Below, piece by piece: positions 24,082 to 33,133 of a DNA stretch of 64,000 bases; position 1 is the first letter of the stretch; every line of letters starts with the position of its first letter. A program made the translations under genes and the position numbers. Origin of the DNA: GCA-2683135 sp964507445. Its GTDB lineage: Bacteria; Planctomycetota; GCA-002687715. Location of the stretch: NCBI GenBank assembly GCA_964507445.1, contig CAZDQF010000006.1, positions 124,001 to 188,000 of the forward strand, given 5' to 3'. The notes beneath the pieces are model-generated. The model ran no database searches and was not told where the DNA came from. It saw nothing but the letters and a program-made list of their open reading frames with translations.

Positions 24082-27000
24082 TTGCCACTTCCAGCGTCCG
24101 CCCGGTCCCCTTGTCTTGACGTCCGGCGGCCAACTCCCGAGCGAGGAACGCACCCGTGAAGGACGCAGCCTCAGAGGCCACCTGCTCCGGCGTGCCCGCG
24201 GCGATCACCTGACCGCCCCCCGCGCCGCCTTCCGGGCCCAGGTCGATCACCCAGTCCGCGCTCTTGATGACGTCCAGGTTGTGCTCGATCACCACGACCG
24301 TATGTCCCTTGTCCGTTAGGCGATGGAGCACGTCCACCAGCTTCGCCACGTCGTCGAAATGGAGCCCCGTCGTAGGCTCATCGAGCACGTACAAGGCGCT
24401 CCCCTTCGCACGCCGCCCGAGCTCCCTCGCGAGCTTTATGCGCTGAGCCTCCCCCCCCGAGAGGGTGGTCGCAGACTGCCCCAGATTCATGTATCCCAAG
24501 CCAACATCCTGAAGGAGTCGCAACGGGGAAGCAACCCGACGATGGTTCTCGAAAAACTCCAACGCCTCCGTCACTTCCATCTCGAGGATGTCAGCGATCG
24601 TCTTGCCGCGATACTCGACGGCCAGGGTCTCGCGGTTGTAGCGCCGCCCCCGGCACTCATCACAGGTTACCCACACGTCGGGGAGAAAGTGCATCTCGAA
24701 CTTGACGCTACCCCTTCCATCACAGGCTCCACAGCGCCCTGCAGGAGTGTTGAAAGAGAACCGGCCCGGACTGTAGCCACGCATCTTTGCCAGCGGCGCC
24801 GTCGCGAAGATGGCACGGATGGGATCGAACACCTGCACGTAACTGGCGGGGTTACTGCGGGGAGAGACCCCGATGGGGCTCTGATCCACGATGACGCAAT
24901 CCGTTACGGAGCCCGTCCCCCTGATGGAGTCGAGTCCCGTGATCTTGCCTCTCGACCCGTCGAGCCGGGCGCGGACCGCCGGCGCCAGAGTGTCCATGAC
25001 CAACGTCGACTTGCCGGACCCCGATACGCCGGTGACGCACACGAGGCAGCCAAGGGGTACTTCCACATCAACCCTCTTGAGGTTGTTGCGGGCGGCGCCC
25101 TTGAGGTGGACGAAGTCGGTCGCTGATCGACGCCCTTGTCTCGGAGTCTGGACGCTCTTGCGTCCGGTCATGTAGTCGGCCGTGAGGCTGTCCGCTGACT
25201 CCAGCTCGACCCGAGGCCCCTGGAACACCACGTGGCCGCCATGTCGCCCGGCTCCGGGGCCGAGATCCACGACCCAATCCGCAGCGTCGATGGTGTCCCG
25301 ATCGTGCTCCACCACGACGACGCTGTTCCCGAGATCGCGGAGCTCCTTGAGGGTCCCCAGCAAGCGCTCCGTGTCTCTCTGATGCAAGCCGATGGTGGGC
25401 TCGTCGAGGACGTAGATCACCCCCGTGAGACGGTTCCCGATCTGCGTCGCCAGTCGAATCCGCTGGGCTTCTCCCCCGGAGAGCGTGGCGGAACTGCGGG
25501 AGAGGTTCAGATACTCCAGCCCCACCGCCTCCAGGAAGCCGAGGCGATTCCCCAGCTCCTTGAGGATCTGCTCCGCGATCTCCCCATCTGCGCCCTTGAA
25601 CTTGAGGCCCGCGACCCAGGCACGAGCCTGCTGGACCGTCATGCTCCCCACCGCTCCCAGGGTCTTCTTCCCCACGGTCACCGCACGGTAGGCCGGCTTG
25701 AGCCGCTCCCCGTCACAAGACGGACAAGTCTCGCGCCTCATCAGGGGGTCCAGTTGGTTCGTCCACCATTCGTTGGAAGACGTGCGATGCCACTCCTCGA
25801 TGTAGCGGCAAAAGCCCTTCCAGTTGACGTCCATCTCCCAGGTGGCCTCACGATTTCGACCACGGGACTCCCATTGCATGGCAACAACGTCGCCGCTGCC
25901 GTGGAGGATCTTCTGGCGCACGCCGCGGGGCAGCTTGCTCCATGGACCGTCCACATCAGCACCGAGCTCCTCGCAGAGAGTCTCAACGACTCCCCGGAAG
26001 TAGCCGTCACCGCGAGAGAGGAAGTCCCCGGGACGCGCCACCATGGCGCCCTCGAACAGCGGTTGCCCCGGGTCCACGATGAGGCGGTCCGGGTCGCAGG
26101 CGAGGGTGACACCCAACCCATGACACGCCACGCAGGCTCCCACGTGGCTGTTGAAGCTGAACATCCGGGGCGCCAGCTCCTCCTCGAGGATGAACCCGTG
26201 CTCGGCGCAACCCGGCAACGCCGACAGGATGCGTCGGTCCCCCGCCACGGGTTCGAACGCCGCGACGCCGTAACCCCGTTCGTACGCCTGGCTCACCGAG
26301 TCCAGGACTCGGGTCCGGGCCGACGCCTTGAGCTGGACCCGGTCCACCACCAACCAGATCTCCTTCGCTCGGGACAGCGGCGGCAACTTCTCATCCAACC
26401 GGTGTTCCTCGCCGTCCACCAGCACGCGCCGGAACCCCGCGTCGGTCAGCTCCTTGGACAGTGCCTTCAGCTGCGACGGCTTCTTGAGCCAGGTCGCACC
26501 CCCGAGCTGCTTGACGAAGAGCGGCGCCAGGACCCGCCCCTTCTCCTCGGGAAACGCACGGCGGAGGGCACGCCAGGCCACATCAGGGGGATACGCCCGC
26601 GCCTCCACGCCACAGCTCGGGCAATGGGGCACACCCAATCGCGCATACAGGAGCCGCAGGTAATCCTGGATCTCCGTGGTGGTCGCCACCGTGGAACGCG
26701 GGTTCCGACTCGAGTTCTTCTGGTCGATGGCGATCGCCGGAGCCAAGCCGGTGATCTCGTCGAGCGGCGGCCGCTCCAACCGACCGAGGAACTGCCTCGC
26801 GTAAGTGGAGAGGCACTCGACGAATCGCCGTTGCCCCTCTGCGAACAAGGTGTCGAACGCAAGAGACGTCTTGCCCGACCCCGATGGACCCGTGACCACG
26901 CTGAGGCCCCCGGCCGGAAACCGAACGTCCACGGACTGGAGGTTGTGCATGGCCGCACCGACGACGCGGATGTCGCCGTCAAGGGCGCGATCCCGAGGCA

Positions 27001-29872
27001 TCTTCCTGCGCCCTCGCGGCTTGGCCGAAGGCCCTTCCAGCAGGTCTCGGAGGACAGCGCCGGTGAAGCTCCGCTCCTCCTTGAGGACCCCGTCGAACGG
27101 TCCGGCATAGACCAGCTCTCCACCTCCGGCCCCACCCTCCGGTCCCAGGTCCACGATCCAGTCCGCGCACTTGATCACGTCCAGGTTGTGCTCGATGACC
27201 ATGACCGTGTTGCCGCCATCAACGAGCGCCTGGAGCGCGTCCAGCAGGCGGCGGACATCGATGAAGTGCAGCCCCGTCGTGGGTTCATCCAGCAGGTACA
27301 GGGTCCGCCCCGTCGCCGGTCGGTGAAGCTGACTCGCGAGCTTCACCCGCTGGGCTTCCCCCCCTGACAGCGTCGTGCTCGGCTGCCCGATCCGCATGTA
27401 GCCGAGACCGACCCGGTCCAGGGTGTCGAGAATGCGGAGGATCTTCGCGTGGTTCTTGAAGAAGTCACGCGCCTCCGCCACGGGCATCTCCAGCACATCG
27501 TTGATGCTGCGCCCGCGGTACCGGATCTCGAGGGTCTCGGGGTTGAAGCGTCGACCAGAACACGCTTCACACGGCACGGTGACATCGGCGAGGAACTGCA
27601 TCTCCACGATCTTGACGCCGGCGCCGTGACACTCCTCGCACCGCCCTCCCTTCACGTTGAAGGAGAAGCGCCCCTTCTTGTAGCCTCGCGCCTTGGCCTC
27701 GGGCAGCTCCGCGAAGAGGTCCCGGACAAGGCTGAACACCTTGGTGTAGGTTCCTGGGTTCGAACGAGGGGTCCGACCGATGGGTGACTGGTCGATCTCG
27801 ATGACCTTGTCCAGATGCTCCAACCCGTCGATCGCATCGTGGGCACCCGGTGGTTCCTCCGCGTTGTGGAACCGTCGAGCGAGCTCACGCTTGAGCACCA
27901 GATCCATGAGGGTGCTCTTCCCGGAACCCGAGACCCCGGTGACGCAGGTGAAGGTCCCCAGAGGGAAGGGCACGTCGATCCCCTTCAGGTTGTGCGCGCG
28001 AGCCCCTCGAACGGTGACGCGACGGTCGTCCGCGACACGACGGACGGACGGCAACGGGATCGACTCGCGCCCCGCCAGGAACTTGCCCGTCAAGGAGTCC
28101 TTGGCTCGCTTGATCGACGCCGGGGTGCCGGCCGCCACCAGATGACCTCCCATGGAACCGGCCCCGGGACCGATATCCACCACCCAATCCGAGGCACGGA
28201 TGGTCTCCTCATCATGCTCCACCACGAGCACCGTGTTCCCGGCGTCCCGAAGCTGCTCGAGGGTGTCGATGAGACGACGGTTGTCCCGCTGGTGCAGGCC
28301 GATGGACGGTTCGTCAAGGACGTAAAGCACGCCGCGCAGATTCGATCCGACCTGTGTCGCCAGCCTGATCCGCTGTGACTCTCCGCCCGAGAGGGTGGCG
28401 GCGCTCCGGTCCAGGGACAGGTAACCAAGACCCACCCTCTCCAGGAACTGCAGGCGGACGGCCAACTCTCGCAGCAGTCGCTCCCCAACGGCGCGCTCGC
28501 CGGGCTCCAGCCCCACCCCTTCGATGAACGCGAGCAGCTCCGCGACGGTGAGTCCTGTGAGGGCGGCGATGGAGCGATCACGGAAGCGCACGGCCCTGGC
28601 CTCAGGCCGCAGCCGCGATCCCTCGCAGTCCGGACAAGCCGCAGGCGCCAGGAACTTCTCCAACGAGCGGGTGCGACGTTCCTCGTAGCGTCGGCGGATG
28701 ATCGGAATGACCCCGTCCCACTTACGGCGCTCCTTGCGCTCGTAGCGCATCTTCTTGCCCTGGTAGCGGAGCTCAAGCGGGACGCGCCGTCGGCTATCAC
28801 CCCAGAGCACGATGCGACGCTGTCGATCGGTGAGACGAGCCCAGGGCTTGTCCCGCGGGATCTTGAAGAAGTCACAAACCTGGGCGAGCACCTCAGGCCG
28901 TAGCTGCCGCCGCAGCGCGAACCCTCCCTTGGCGGAGGGGACCACCGCCCCCTCGTCGATGGAGGCGGACGGGACAATGATGAGGGACTCGTCCACGTCC
29001 TTGTCCTGGCCCAGACCGTCGCAGCGGGAGCAAGCTCCGTGAGGGCTGTTGAAGGAGAACAGGCGAGGTTCGAGCTCCACCAAGTCGATCCCACACCGAA
29101 CGCACGCGAGCCGGGACGAGAACACCTCCTGCTGCTCTCCGCGCATCACGGAACACTGCCCGTCACCGAGCTTGACGCCCTGCTCCACGGCCTCGGCCAA
29201 TCGGCCGCGCTTGGAGGACGACGCCTTGACCCGATCCAGGATGACCTCGATGGTGTGGCGCTCGTAGCGCTTCAGTTCGATCGGCTCATCCAGGCGTCGG
29301 ATCTCACCGTCGATTCGCGCACGCACATAACCCTTGGAGCGCAGCTCCTCCAGCTCCTTGCGGTACTCCCCCTTCCGATCGTGGACGATGGGCGCGAGGA
29401 CCATCACCACGCTCCCTGAGTGGGTGGTCAGGATGCGCTCGACGATCTGGTCAGCGCTCTGGGCGGCGATGGCGTCACCGCACTCCCAGCAGTGCGGCAC
29501 GCCGAGGCGAGCGAACAGGAGGCGGAGGTGATCCGTCACGTCCGTGATGGTCCCCACGGTCGAGCGCGGGTTGCGGTTGACCGTCTTCTGGTCGACCGAG
29601 ACGGTCGGTGAGAGCCCCTCGATGTGCTCCACCTGAGGCTTCTCCGCCTGCCCGAGGAACTGCCGCGCGTAGGACGAGAGGGACTCGACGTAGCGCCGCT
29701 GGCCCTCCTGGAACACCGTGTCGAACGCCAGGGACGACTTGCCGGACCCGGACACTCCCGTGACGCACGTCACGGTGCCACGCGGCAATTCCACGTCGAA
29801 GCCCTGGAGGTTGTGCTCCCTGGCCCCGCGAACGACGATTTGGCCCGCCCCCTCGGTCAATTCACAACTCAC
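24071..29872 (-). CDS. uvrA: UvrA excinuclease ATPase subunit, tandem duplication in one chain
   Basis: UvrA recognises bulky DNA damage and loads UvrB. Normal UvrA is about 940 residues; this product has 1,933 and is two complete UvrA copies head to tail. Four Walker A loops are visible (GVSGSGKSS near 40, GVSGSGKST near 650, GPSGSGKTS near 997, GVSGSGKST near 1619). Each half also has its UvrA signature sites (LSGGE) and zinc-finger Cys clusters (CVRCG, CEECHGAG; CPSCG, CGACDGRG). The junction lies near residue 965, in RGRRKMPRDRAL. Because UvrA works as a dimer, the fusion may be a ready-made dimer with fixed halves. Chlamydia UvrA is also about double length. The GTG start at 29872 has a promoter-like sequence about 75 bases upstream. 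XPB and its partner follow in the operon. Confidence 0.95.
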   Translation of the reverse strand: MSCELTEGAGQIVVRGAREHNLQGFDVELPRGTVTCVTGVSGSGKSSLAFDTVFQEGQRRYVESLSSYARQFLGQAEKPQVEHIEGLSPTVSVDQKTVNRNPRSTVGTITDVTDHLRLLFARLGVPHCWECGDAIAAQSADQIVERILTTHSGSVVMVLAPIVHDRKGEYRKELEELRSKGYVRARIDGEIRRLDEPIELKRYERHTIEVILDRVKASSSKRGRLAEAVEQGVKLGDGQCSVMRGEQQEVFSSRLACVRCGIDLVELEPRLFSFNSPHGACSRCDGLGQDKDVDESLIIVPSASIDEGAVVPSAKGGFALRRQLRPEVLAQVCDFFKIPRDKPWARLTDRQRRIVLWGDSRRRVPLELRYQGKKMRYERKERRKWDGVIPIIRRRYEERRTRSLEKFLAPAACPDCEGSRLRPEARAVRFRDRSIAALTGLTVAELLAFIEGVGLEPGERAVGERLLRELAVRLQFLERVGLGYLSLDRSAATLSGGESQRIRLATQVGSNLRGVLYVLDEPSIGLHQRDNRRLIDTLEQLRDAGNTVLVVEHDEETIRASDWVVDIGPGAGSMGGHLVAAGTPASIKRAKDSLTGKFLAGRESIPLPSVRRVADDRRVTVRGARAHNLKGIDVPFPLGTFTCVTGVSGSGKSTLMDLVLKRELARRFHNAEEPPGAHDAIDGLEHLDKVIEIDQSPIGRTPRSNPGTYTKVFSLVRDLFAELPEAKARGYKKGRFSFNVKGGRCEECHGAGVKIVEMQFLADVTVPCEACSGRRFNPETLEIRYRGRSINDVLEMPVAEARDFFKNHAKILRILDTLDRVGLGYMRIGQPSTTLSGGEAQRVKLASQLHRPATGRTLYLLDEPTTGLHFIDVRRLLDALQALVDGGNTVMVIEHNLDVIKCADWIVDLGPEGGAGGGELVYAGPFDGVLKEERSFTGAVLRDLLEGPSAKPRGRRKMPRDRALDGDIRVVGAAMHNLQSVDVRFPAGGLSVVTGPSGSGKTSLAFDTLFAEGQRRFVECLSTYARQFLGRLERPPLDEITGLAPAIAIDQKNSSRNPRSTVATTTEIQDYLRLLYARLGVPHCPSCGVEARAYPPDVAWRALRRAFPEEKGRVLAPLFVKQLGGATWLKKPSQLKALSKELTDAGFRRVLVDGEEHRLDEKLPPLSRAKEIWLVVDRVQLKASARTRVLDSVSQAYERGYGVAAFEPVAGDRRILSALPGCAEHGFILEEELAPRMFSFNSHVGACVACHGLGVTLACDPDRLIVDPGQPLFEGAMVARPGDFLSRGDGYFRGVVETLCEELGADVDGPWSKLPRGVRQKILHGSGDVVAMQWESRGRNREATWEMDVNWKGFCRYIEEWHRTSSNEWWTNQLDPLMRRETCPSCDGERLKPAYRAVTVGKKTLGAVGSMTVQQARAWVAGLKFKGADGEIAEQILKELGNRLGFLEAVGLEYLNLSRSSATLSGGEAQRIRLATQIGNRLTGVIYVLDEPTIGLHQRDTERLLGTLKELRDLGNSVVVVEHDRDTIDAADWVVDLGPGAGRHGGHVVFQGPRVELESADSLTADYMTGRKSVQTPRQGRRSATDFVHLKGAARNNLKRVDVEVPLGCLVCVTGVSGSGKSTLVMDTLAPAVRARLDGSRGKITGLDSIRGTGSVTDCVIVDQSPIGVSPRSNPASYVQVFDPIRAIFATAPLAKMRGYSPGRFSFNTPAGRCGACDGRGSVKFEMHFLPDVWVTCDECRGRRYNRETLAVEYRGKTIADILEMEVTEALEFFENHRRVASPLRLLQDVGLGYMNLGQSATTLSGGEAQRIKLARELGRRAKGSALYVLDEPTTGLHFDDVAKLVDVLHRLTDKGHTVVVIEHNLDVIKSADWVIDLGPEGGAGGGQVIAAGTPEQVASEAASFTGAFLARELAAGRQDKGTGRTLEVASES

Positions 29873-29943
29873 TTCTGATAAACAACTTAAAACGCGCCCA
29901 CCCAGCGCGACCCGGTCACCTGACCGACCGCCTAGATCCGGCG

Positions 29944-29972
29944 ATTATAGGGACCCGTCGCCGGGGTGACAC
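29944..29972 (-). promoter_or_regulatory. Likely uvrA operon promoter
   Basis: On the minus strand a perfect TATAAT (-10, 29949-29944) is preceded at 17 bases by GTGTCA (-35-like, 4 of 6 matches, 29972-29967). Transcription would begin near 29937 and run to the uvrA start at 29872. The -35 overlaps a small hairpin (CGGGGT-GAC-ACCCCG, 29962-29976), a possible operator. Confidence 0.5.
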
Positions 29973-30053
29973 CCCGATTGGGAGCGCTCACAAAAACCTC
30001 ATCCAGGAGTCAAGTTCTGACCACCGCGGAGGCGATAGATCGGGTGACGTCCC

Positions 30054-30368
30054 ATGCGTTGCTCTCCCCCACACGCTGCAGAGGCCAAGACCCGAACCCG
30101 CGCTCTGCGGGTGTTCGAGGCCATCCAGGAGGACGCTTCCGACGTCATGCTGGGGGCGCACACGCCAGGGACGGAACACCTGGCGAACGAGGCGGCCCGG
30201 TGCGCCTCAGAGGCCGAGACCGCGGTCATCGACGGACTCCGGACCAGCGATCAAGACCTCGTCCGGCACCTCCTCAGACTCCTGCGCCGTCTGCGCAGCC
30301 TGAAGACCGACCTGCGGGCTGCCGCCAGCGCCGCCGTCGAGACACCGGACCCCCGCACCGTAGCCTGA
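30054..30368 (+). CDS. Small helical protein, function unknown
   Basis: The 104-residue frame has the genome's coding style: strongly G/C in third positions and an Ala/Asp/Glu/Leu-rich composition with helices such as LVRHLLRLLRRLRSLKTDL. It lies between uvrA (minus strand) and the Ser/Thr kinase gene, 36 bases before the kinase start on the same strand, so it may be the first gene of that operon. No domain recognised. If it is not a gene, the 530-base gap would hold only the uvrA promoter and the kinase promoter region. Confidence 0.45.
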   Translation: MRCSPPHAAEAKTRTRALRVFEAIQEDASDVMLGAHTPGTEHLANEAARCASEAETAVIDGLRTSDQDLVRHLLRLLRRLRSLKTDLRAAASAAVETPDPRTVA

Positions 30369-30404
30369 CGCAGGGACCCGGTGGTTCGGGTACAACCATC
30401 GGTC

Positions 30405-32951
30405 ATGGAACGCCCGGATCGCGTAGGTGAGTACCGGATCGTCCGCGAGCTCGGCCGCGGGGGTATGGGCGTGGTCTACGAGGCGATCCAGGAGTCCCTC
30501 GGGCGCAGGGTCGCCCTGAAGCTCCTCACCGGGCTCGCCGCCAACGACACGAAGATGATCGAGCGGTTCGGTCGGGAGGCTCGCGCCGCAGCCAGCCTGA
30601 GCCACCCCGGGATCGTCCAGGTGCACGGGGTAGGTCAGGAGGACGGGCTCCACTACATCGCCATGGAGTTCGTCGACGGCGCCAGCCTCTCGGACCACAT
30701 ACGGGGGTTCTGGGACCCGGAGGGAGCACCTCTGAAGACCACCCCCGGGACACTCGGAGAGCAGACCGCTGGGTCCACGTTCCACCTGGAGATGGAGACG
30801 ACGAATCTGTCTCCCGACTCGGTAGCGCCCACATCGACCGAGCTCGGAAGGGGACCGCTCACCACCACCCGCAGGAGGGGCCGACGACTTCGTCCCCTGG
30901 TTCAGCTCATCATGGGCGCCGCCCGCGCGCTCCACTCCGCCCACGAGGCGAGCGTGCTTCACCGGGACGTGAAACCGGGCAATCTCCTGGTCAACGAAGC
31001 CGGCGCGGTCAAGGTGGCGGACTTCGGGCTCGCGAGGATGCTCGATGGGGACGAGCGGCTGACCCTGACCGGTGACGTCATGGGGACCCCGTCCTACGTC
31101 AGCCCGGAGCAGGTCCTCGGAGCGGAAGTGGACGCCCAGTCCGACGTGTATTCCCTCGGCGTCACCCTCTACGAAGCCGTGTGCGGACGCCTGCCGTTCA
31201 TCGGCGACAACGTGCAGTCCGTGCTCCATCAGGTCCTGAACAAGGAGCCGCCCTCGCCACGCCGGGCCAACCCGGACCTTCCCCGGGACCTGGAGACCAT
31301 CACGCTCAAGGCCATGGAGAAGGCCAAGGGCCGACGCTACAGCTCCGCAGCGGAGATGGCGGACGACCTGCAGCGCTGGCTCAACGGGGAACCGATCCTG
31401 GCCCGGCCAGCGAGCCCCGTCACCCGTGTGGCGAAGCTCATCATGCGACGCCGTGGCGTCGCGGCCGCGCTCGCCCTTTGCGTGATCATCGCCGCCGTGG
31501 CCATCCTGAACCAATCACGGACCCGGTCGACCCAACGACGCATGCAAGCGGAACGGTCGCTGGAGGCGGGGATCTCCAGCGCCATTCAGGGAGATCACGA
31601 GAACGCCCTTGGCCATCTAACCACCGCGATCTCCTTCGCACCGGAAGTCCGCTACGGCCACGCCCTACGCGGCGTCATCCACCTCAAGTCCGGTTACGGG
31701 GAAGACGCCCACAAGGACCTCGACACCGCGCGAAGAACAGCGCCTGAGGACCCCGTCACACGCCTGGCTTGGGAGTACCACCGACGCCGATCCGGAGCCG
31801 GTCTCGAAGGCAGGTCTGAAGCCGAGGCGACAGCGGAAGGGCAGGATCTGCTCGAGCTCGACGCCATCGCCCTCGCCAACTCGTGGTTGGGCCGCTACCG
31901 CGACGCCCACGCCCTGTTCACCGCTGCGCGAGCCCGGGATCGACAACGGATCCCGAGCCTGGTCGGCCTCGGCTTCGCAGCGTTCAACCTGGGTCGCTAC
32001 AACGAGGCCAAAGAGGCCTTCAACGCCCTCAAGGCGCTGATGCCCGCCACCAACCCGCTACCTCGCGTCATCCTCGTGTACTGCCTGCGACAGCAGGCCT
32101 CCCGGGCGTCACCGCAAGTCCGCGCGTTCCTGACGCGGGAGGCGCGGGCGCTGGTCAAGGAGCTAACGGACACAGCCTCGGACAGCCCCTACACCTCCCT
32201 GGCCTGCGCCATGGCCGACGACATGGCCGCGGGCCTTCGTAGGGAACGGCCCCCCCACGCACCGGAGGCGTGCGTAGCCCATGTCGTGGAGACGGTTGGC
32301 ATGGACCAACTCCCTGCCCTGTTCCACGAGATCGCCGGGCTCGTGCTGGCCAGACGAGACCCCGAAGTTGCCAGGAAACACGCCCTGGAGGCGCTACGCA
32401 AACACCCCGAGAGCGAACGCGCGAGGGTCACCCTGGGGCTGGTCCAGTTGACCAAAGGAGACGACGCGTTCGCCGCCGTGCGCTTTCGTGAAGCGGTGCT
32501 CCGCACACCCGACGCCGCAGAGACCATCAGCACCATCATCCGAGGCGTGCGCCGACCACGAATTGCCGCTGGCCTGCGGCGCATGGGCCGGAGCAAGTCC
32601 GCCAAAGGGGCGGCTGGGGCCAGGTCTCCGCGTCAACCGACCCCCACGCCACCCCCTGCCGCGACGCTCAGGGTCGAGGAGACCACTCGGATCGAAGCAG
32701 CCGCCACGGCGGAGGAACGGGACGGGGCTGAGTTACCCGGCGAACAACTACTGGTTCTGTGTCGACGCTTGATCCTGATCGCCCCTGACGACGCCGAGGG
32801 GTTGATCCTGGCAGCGGACACGCTCCGGGAACATGGGGACGACGCAACCGCCCGCGAGGGCTACACCCTCGCCATCGAGAAGGCACGCTCCCAGGAACGG
32901 ACCGACCTGGAACGGCAGGCCCGGTCCCTGCTGGAGGCCATGGGAGGGTAG
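30405..32951 (+). CDS. Ser/Thr protein kinase with transmembrane helix and C-terminal TPR domain
   Basis: From the ATG at 30405 (MERPDRVGEY) the product has 848 residues. The kinase domain has all the residues: GRGGMGVVYEA, VALKLL, HRDVKPGNLL, DFG and SPEQ in place of APE. It carries an insert of roughly 75 residues between the hinge region and the catalytic loop (Thr/Ser/Pro-rich, about residues 95-170). A single membrane helix (VAAALALCVIIAAVAIL) follows the kinase, then TPR-like helices to the end (about residues 380-840, for example ALGHLTTAISFAPEVRYGHALRG). A typical planctomycete PknB-like receptor kinase without PASTA repeats. An in-frame ATG at 30381 is 8 codons upstream. The gene ends about 60 bases before the assembly gap. 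Confidence 0.9.
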   Translation: MERPDRVGEYRIVRELGRGGMGVVYEAIQESLGRRVALKLLTGLAANDTKMIERFGREARAAASLSHPGIVQVHGVGQEDGLHYIAMEFVDGASLSDHIRGFWDPEGAPLKTTPGTLGEQTAGSTFHLEMETTNLSPDSVAPTSTELGRGPLTTTRRRGRRLRPLVQLIMGAARALHSAHEASVLHRDVKPGNLLVNEAGAVKVADFGLARMLDGDERLTLTGDVMGTPSYVSPEQVLGAEVDAQSDVYSLGVTLYEAVCGRLPFIGDNVQSVLHQVLNKEPPSPRRANPDLPRDLETITLKAMEKAKGRRYSSAAEMADDLQRWLNGEPILARPASPVTRVAKLIMRRRGVAAALALCVIIAAVAILNQSRTRSTQRRMQAERSLEAGISSAIQGDHENALGHLTTAISFAPEVRYGHALRGVIHLKSGYGEDAHKDLDTARRTAPEDPVTRLAWEYHRRRSGAGLEGRSEAEATAEGQDLLELDAIALANSWLGRYRDAHALFTAARARDRQRIPSLVGLGFAAFNLGRYNEAKEAFNALKALMPATNPLPRVILVYCLRQQASRASPQVRAFLTREARALVKELTDTASDSPYTSLACAMADDMAAGLRRERPPHAPEACVAHVVETVGMDQLPALFHEIAGLVLARRDPEVARKHALEALRKHPESERARVTLGLVQLTKGDDAFAAVRFREAVLRTPDAAETISTIIRGVRRPRIAAGLRRMGRSKSAKGAAGARSPRQPTPTPPPAATLRVEETTRIEAAATAEERDGAELPGEQLLVLCRRLILIAPDDAEGLILAADTLREHGDDATAREGYTLAIEKARSQERTDLERQARSLLEAMGG

Positions 32952-32974
32952 ACTCTCCGCTCGGTCTTCGACCG

Positions 32975-33097
32975 TCGGGGGGGGGGCCCGCCCGCCCCCC
33001 CCCCCCCCCCCCCCNNNNNNNNNNGCGGCGGCGGCGCGCTTGGGGGGGGCCGGGGGGCGGCGGGCCCCCCCCGGGGGGGGCGCCCCCCCCCCCCCAC
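32975..33097. other. Assembly gap (10 N) inside G/C homopolymers
   Basis: Positions 33015-33024 are N, flanked by runs of G and C of unnatural length (for example over ten C in a row at 32997-33014, and G/C blocks at 33041-33095). Such runs are typical of unresolved or low-quality sequence. Gap size is a placeholder. The true intergenic distance between the kinase and the amidohydrolase genes is unknown, and a promoter or small gene could be missing. Confidence 0.9.
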
Positions 33098-33133
33098 GGC
33101 CCGAAGACAGACAGGCTCAAGGAGTCCGAGACC

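Noticed and set aside
25232..27367. A 711-codon frame opposite uvrA
   Set aside because: The minus strand encodes an unmistakable UvrA here; the opposite frame shows no family.
32975..33097. G-quadruplex or repeat element near the N-run
   Set aside because: The G/C homopolymers flank an assembly gap and look like sequence error rather than a real element.
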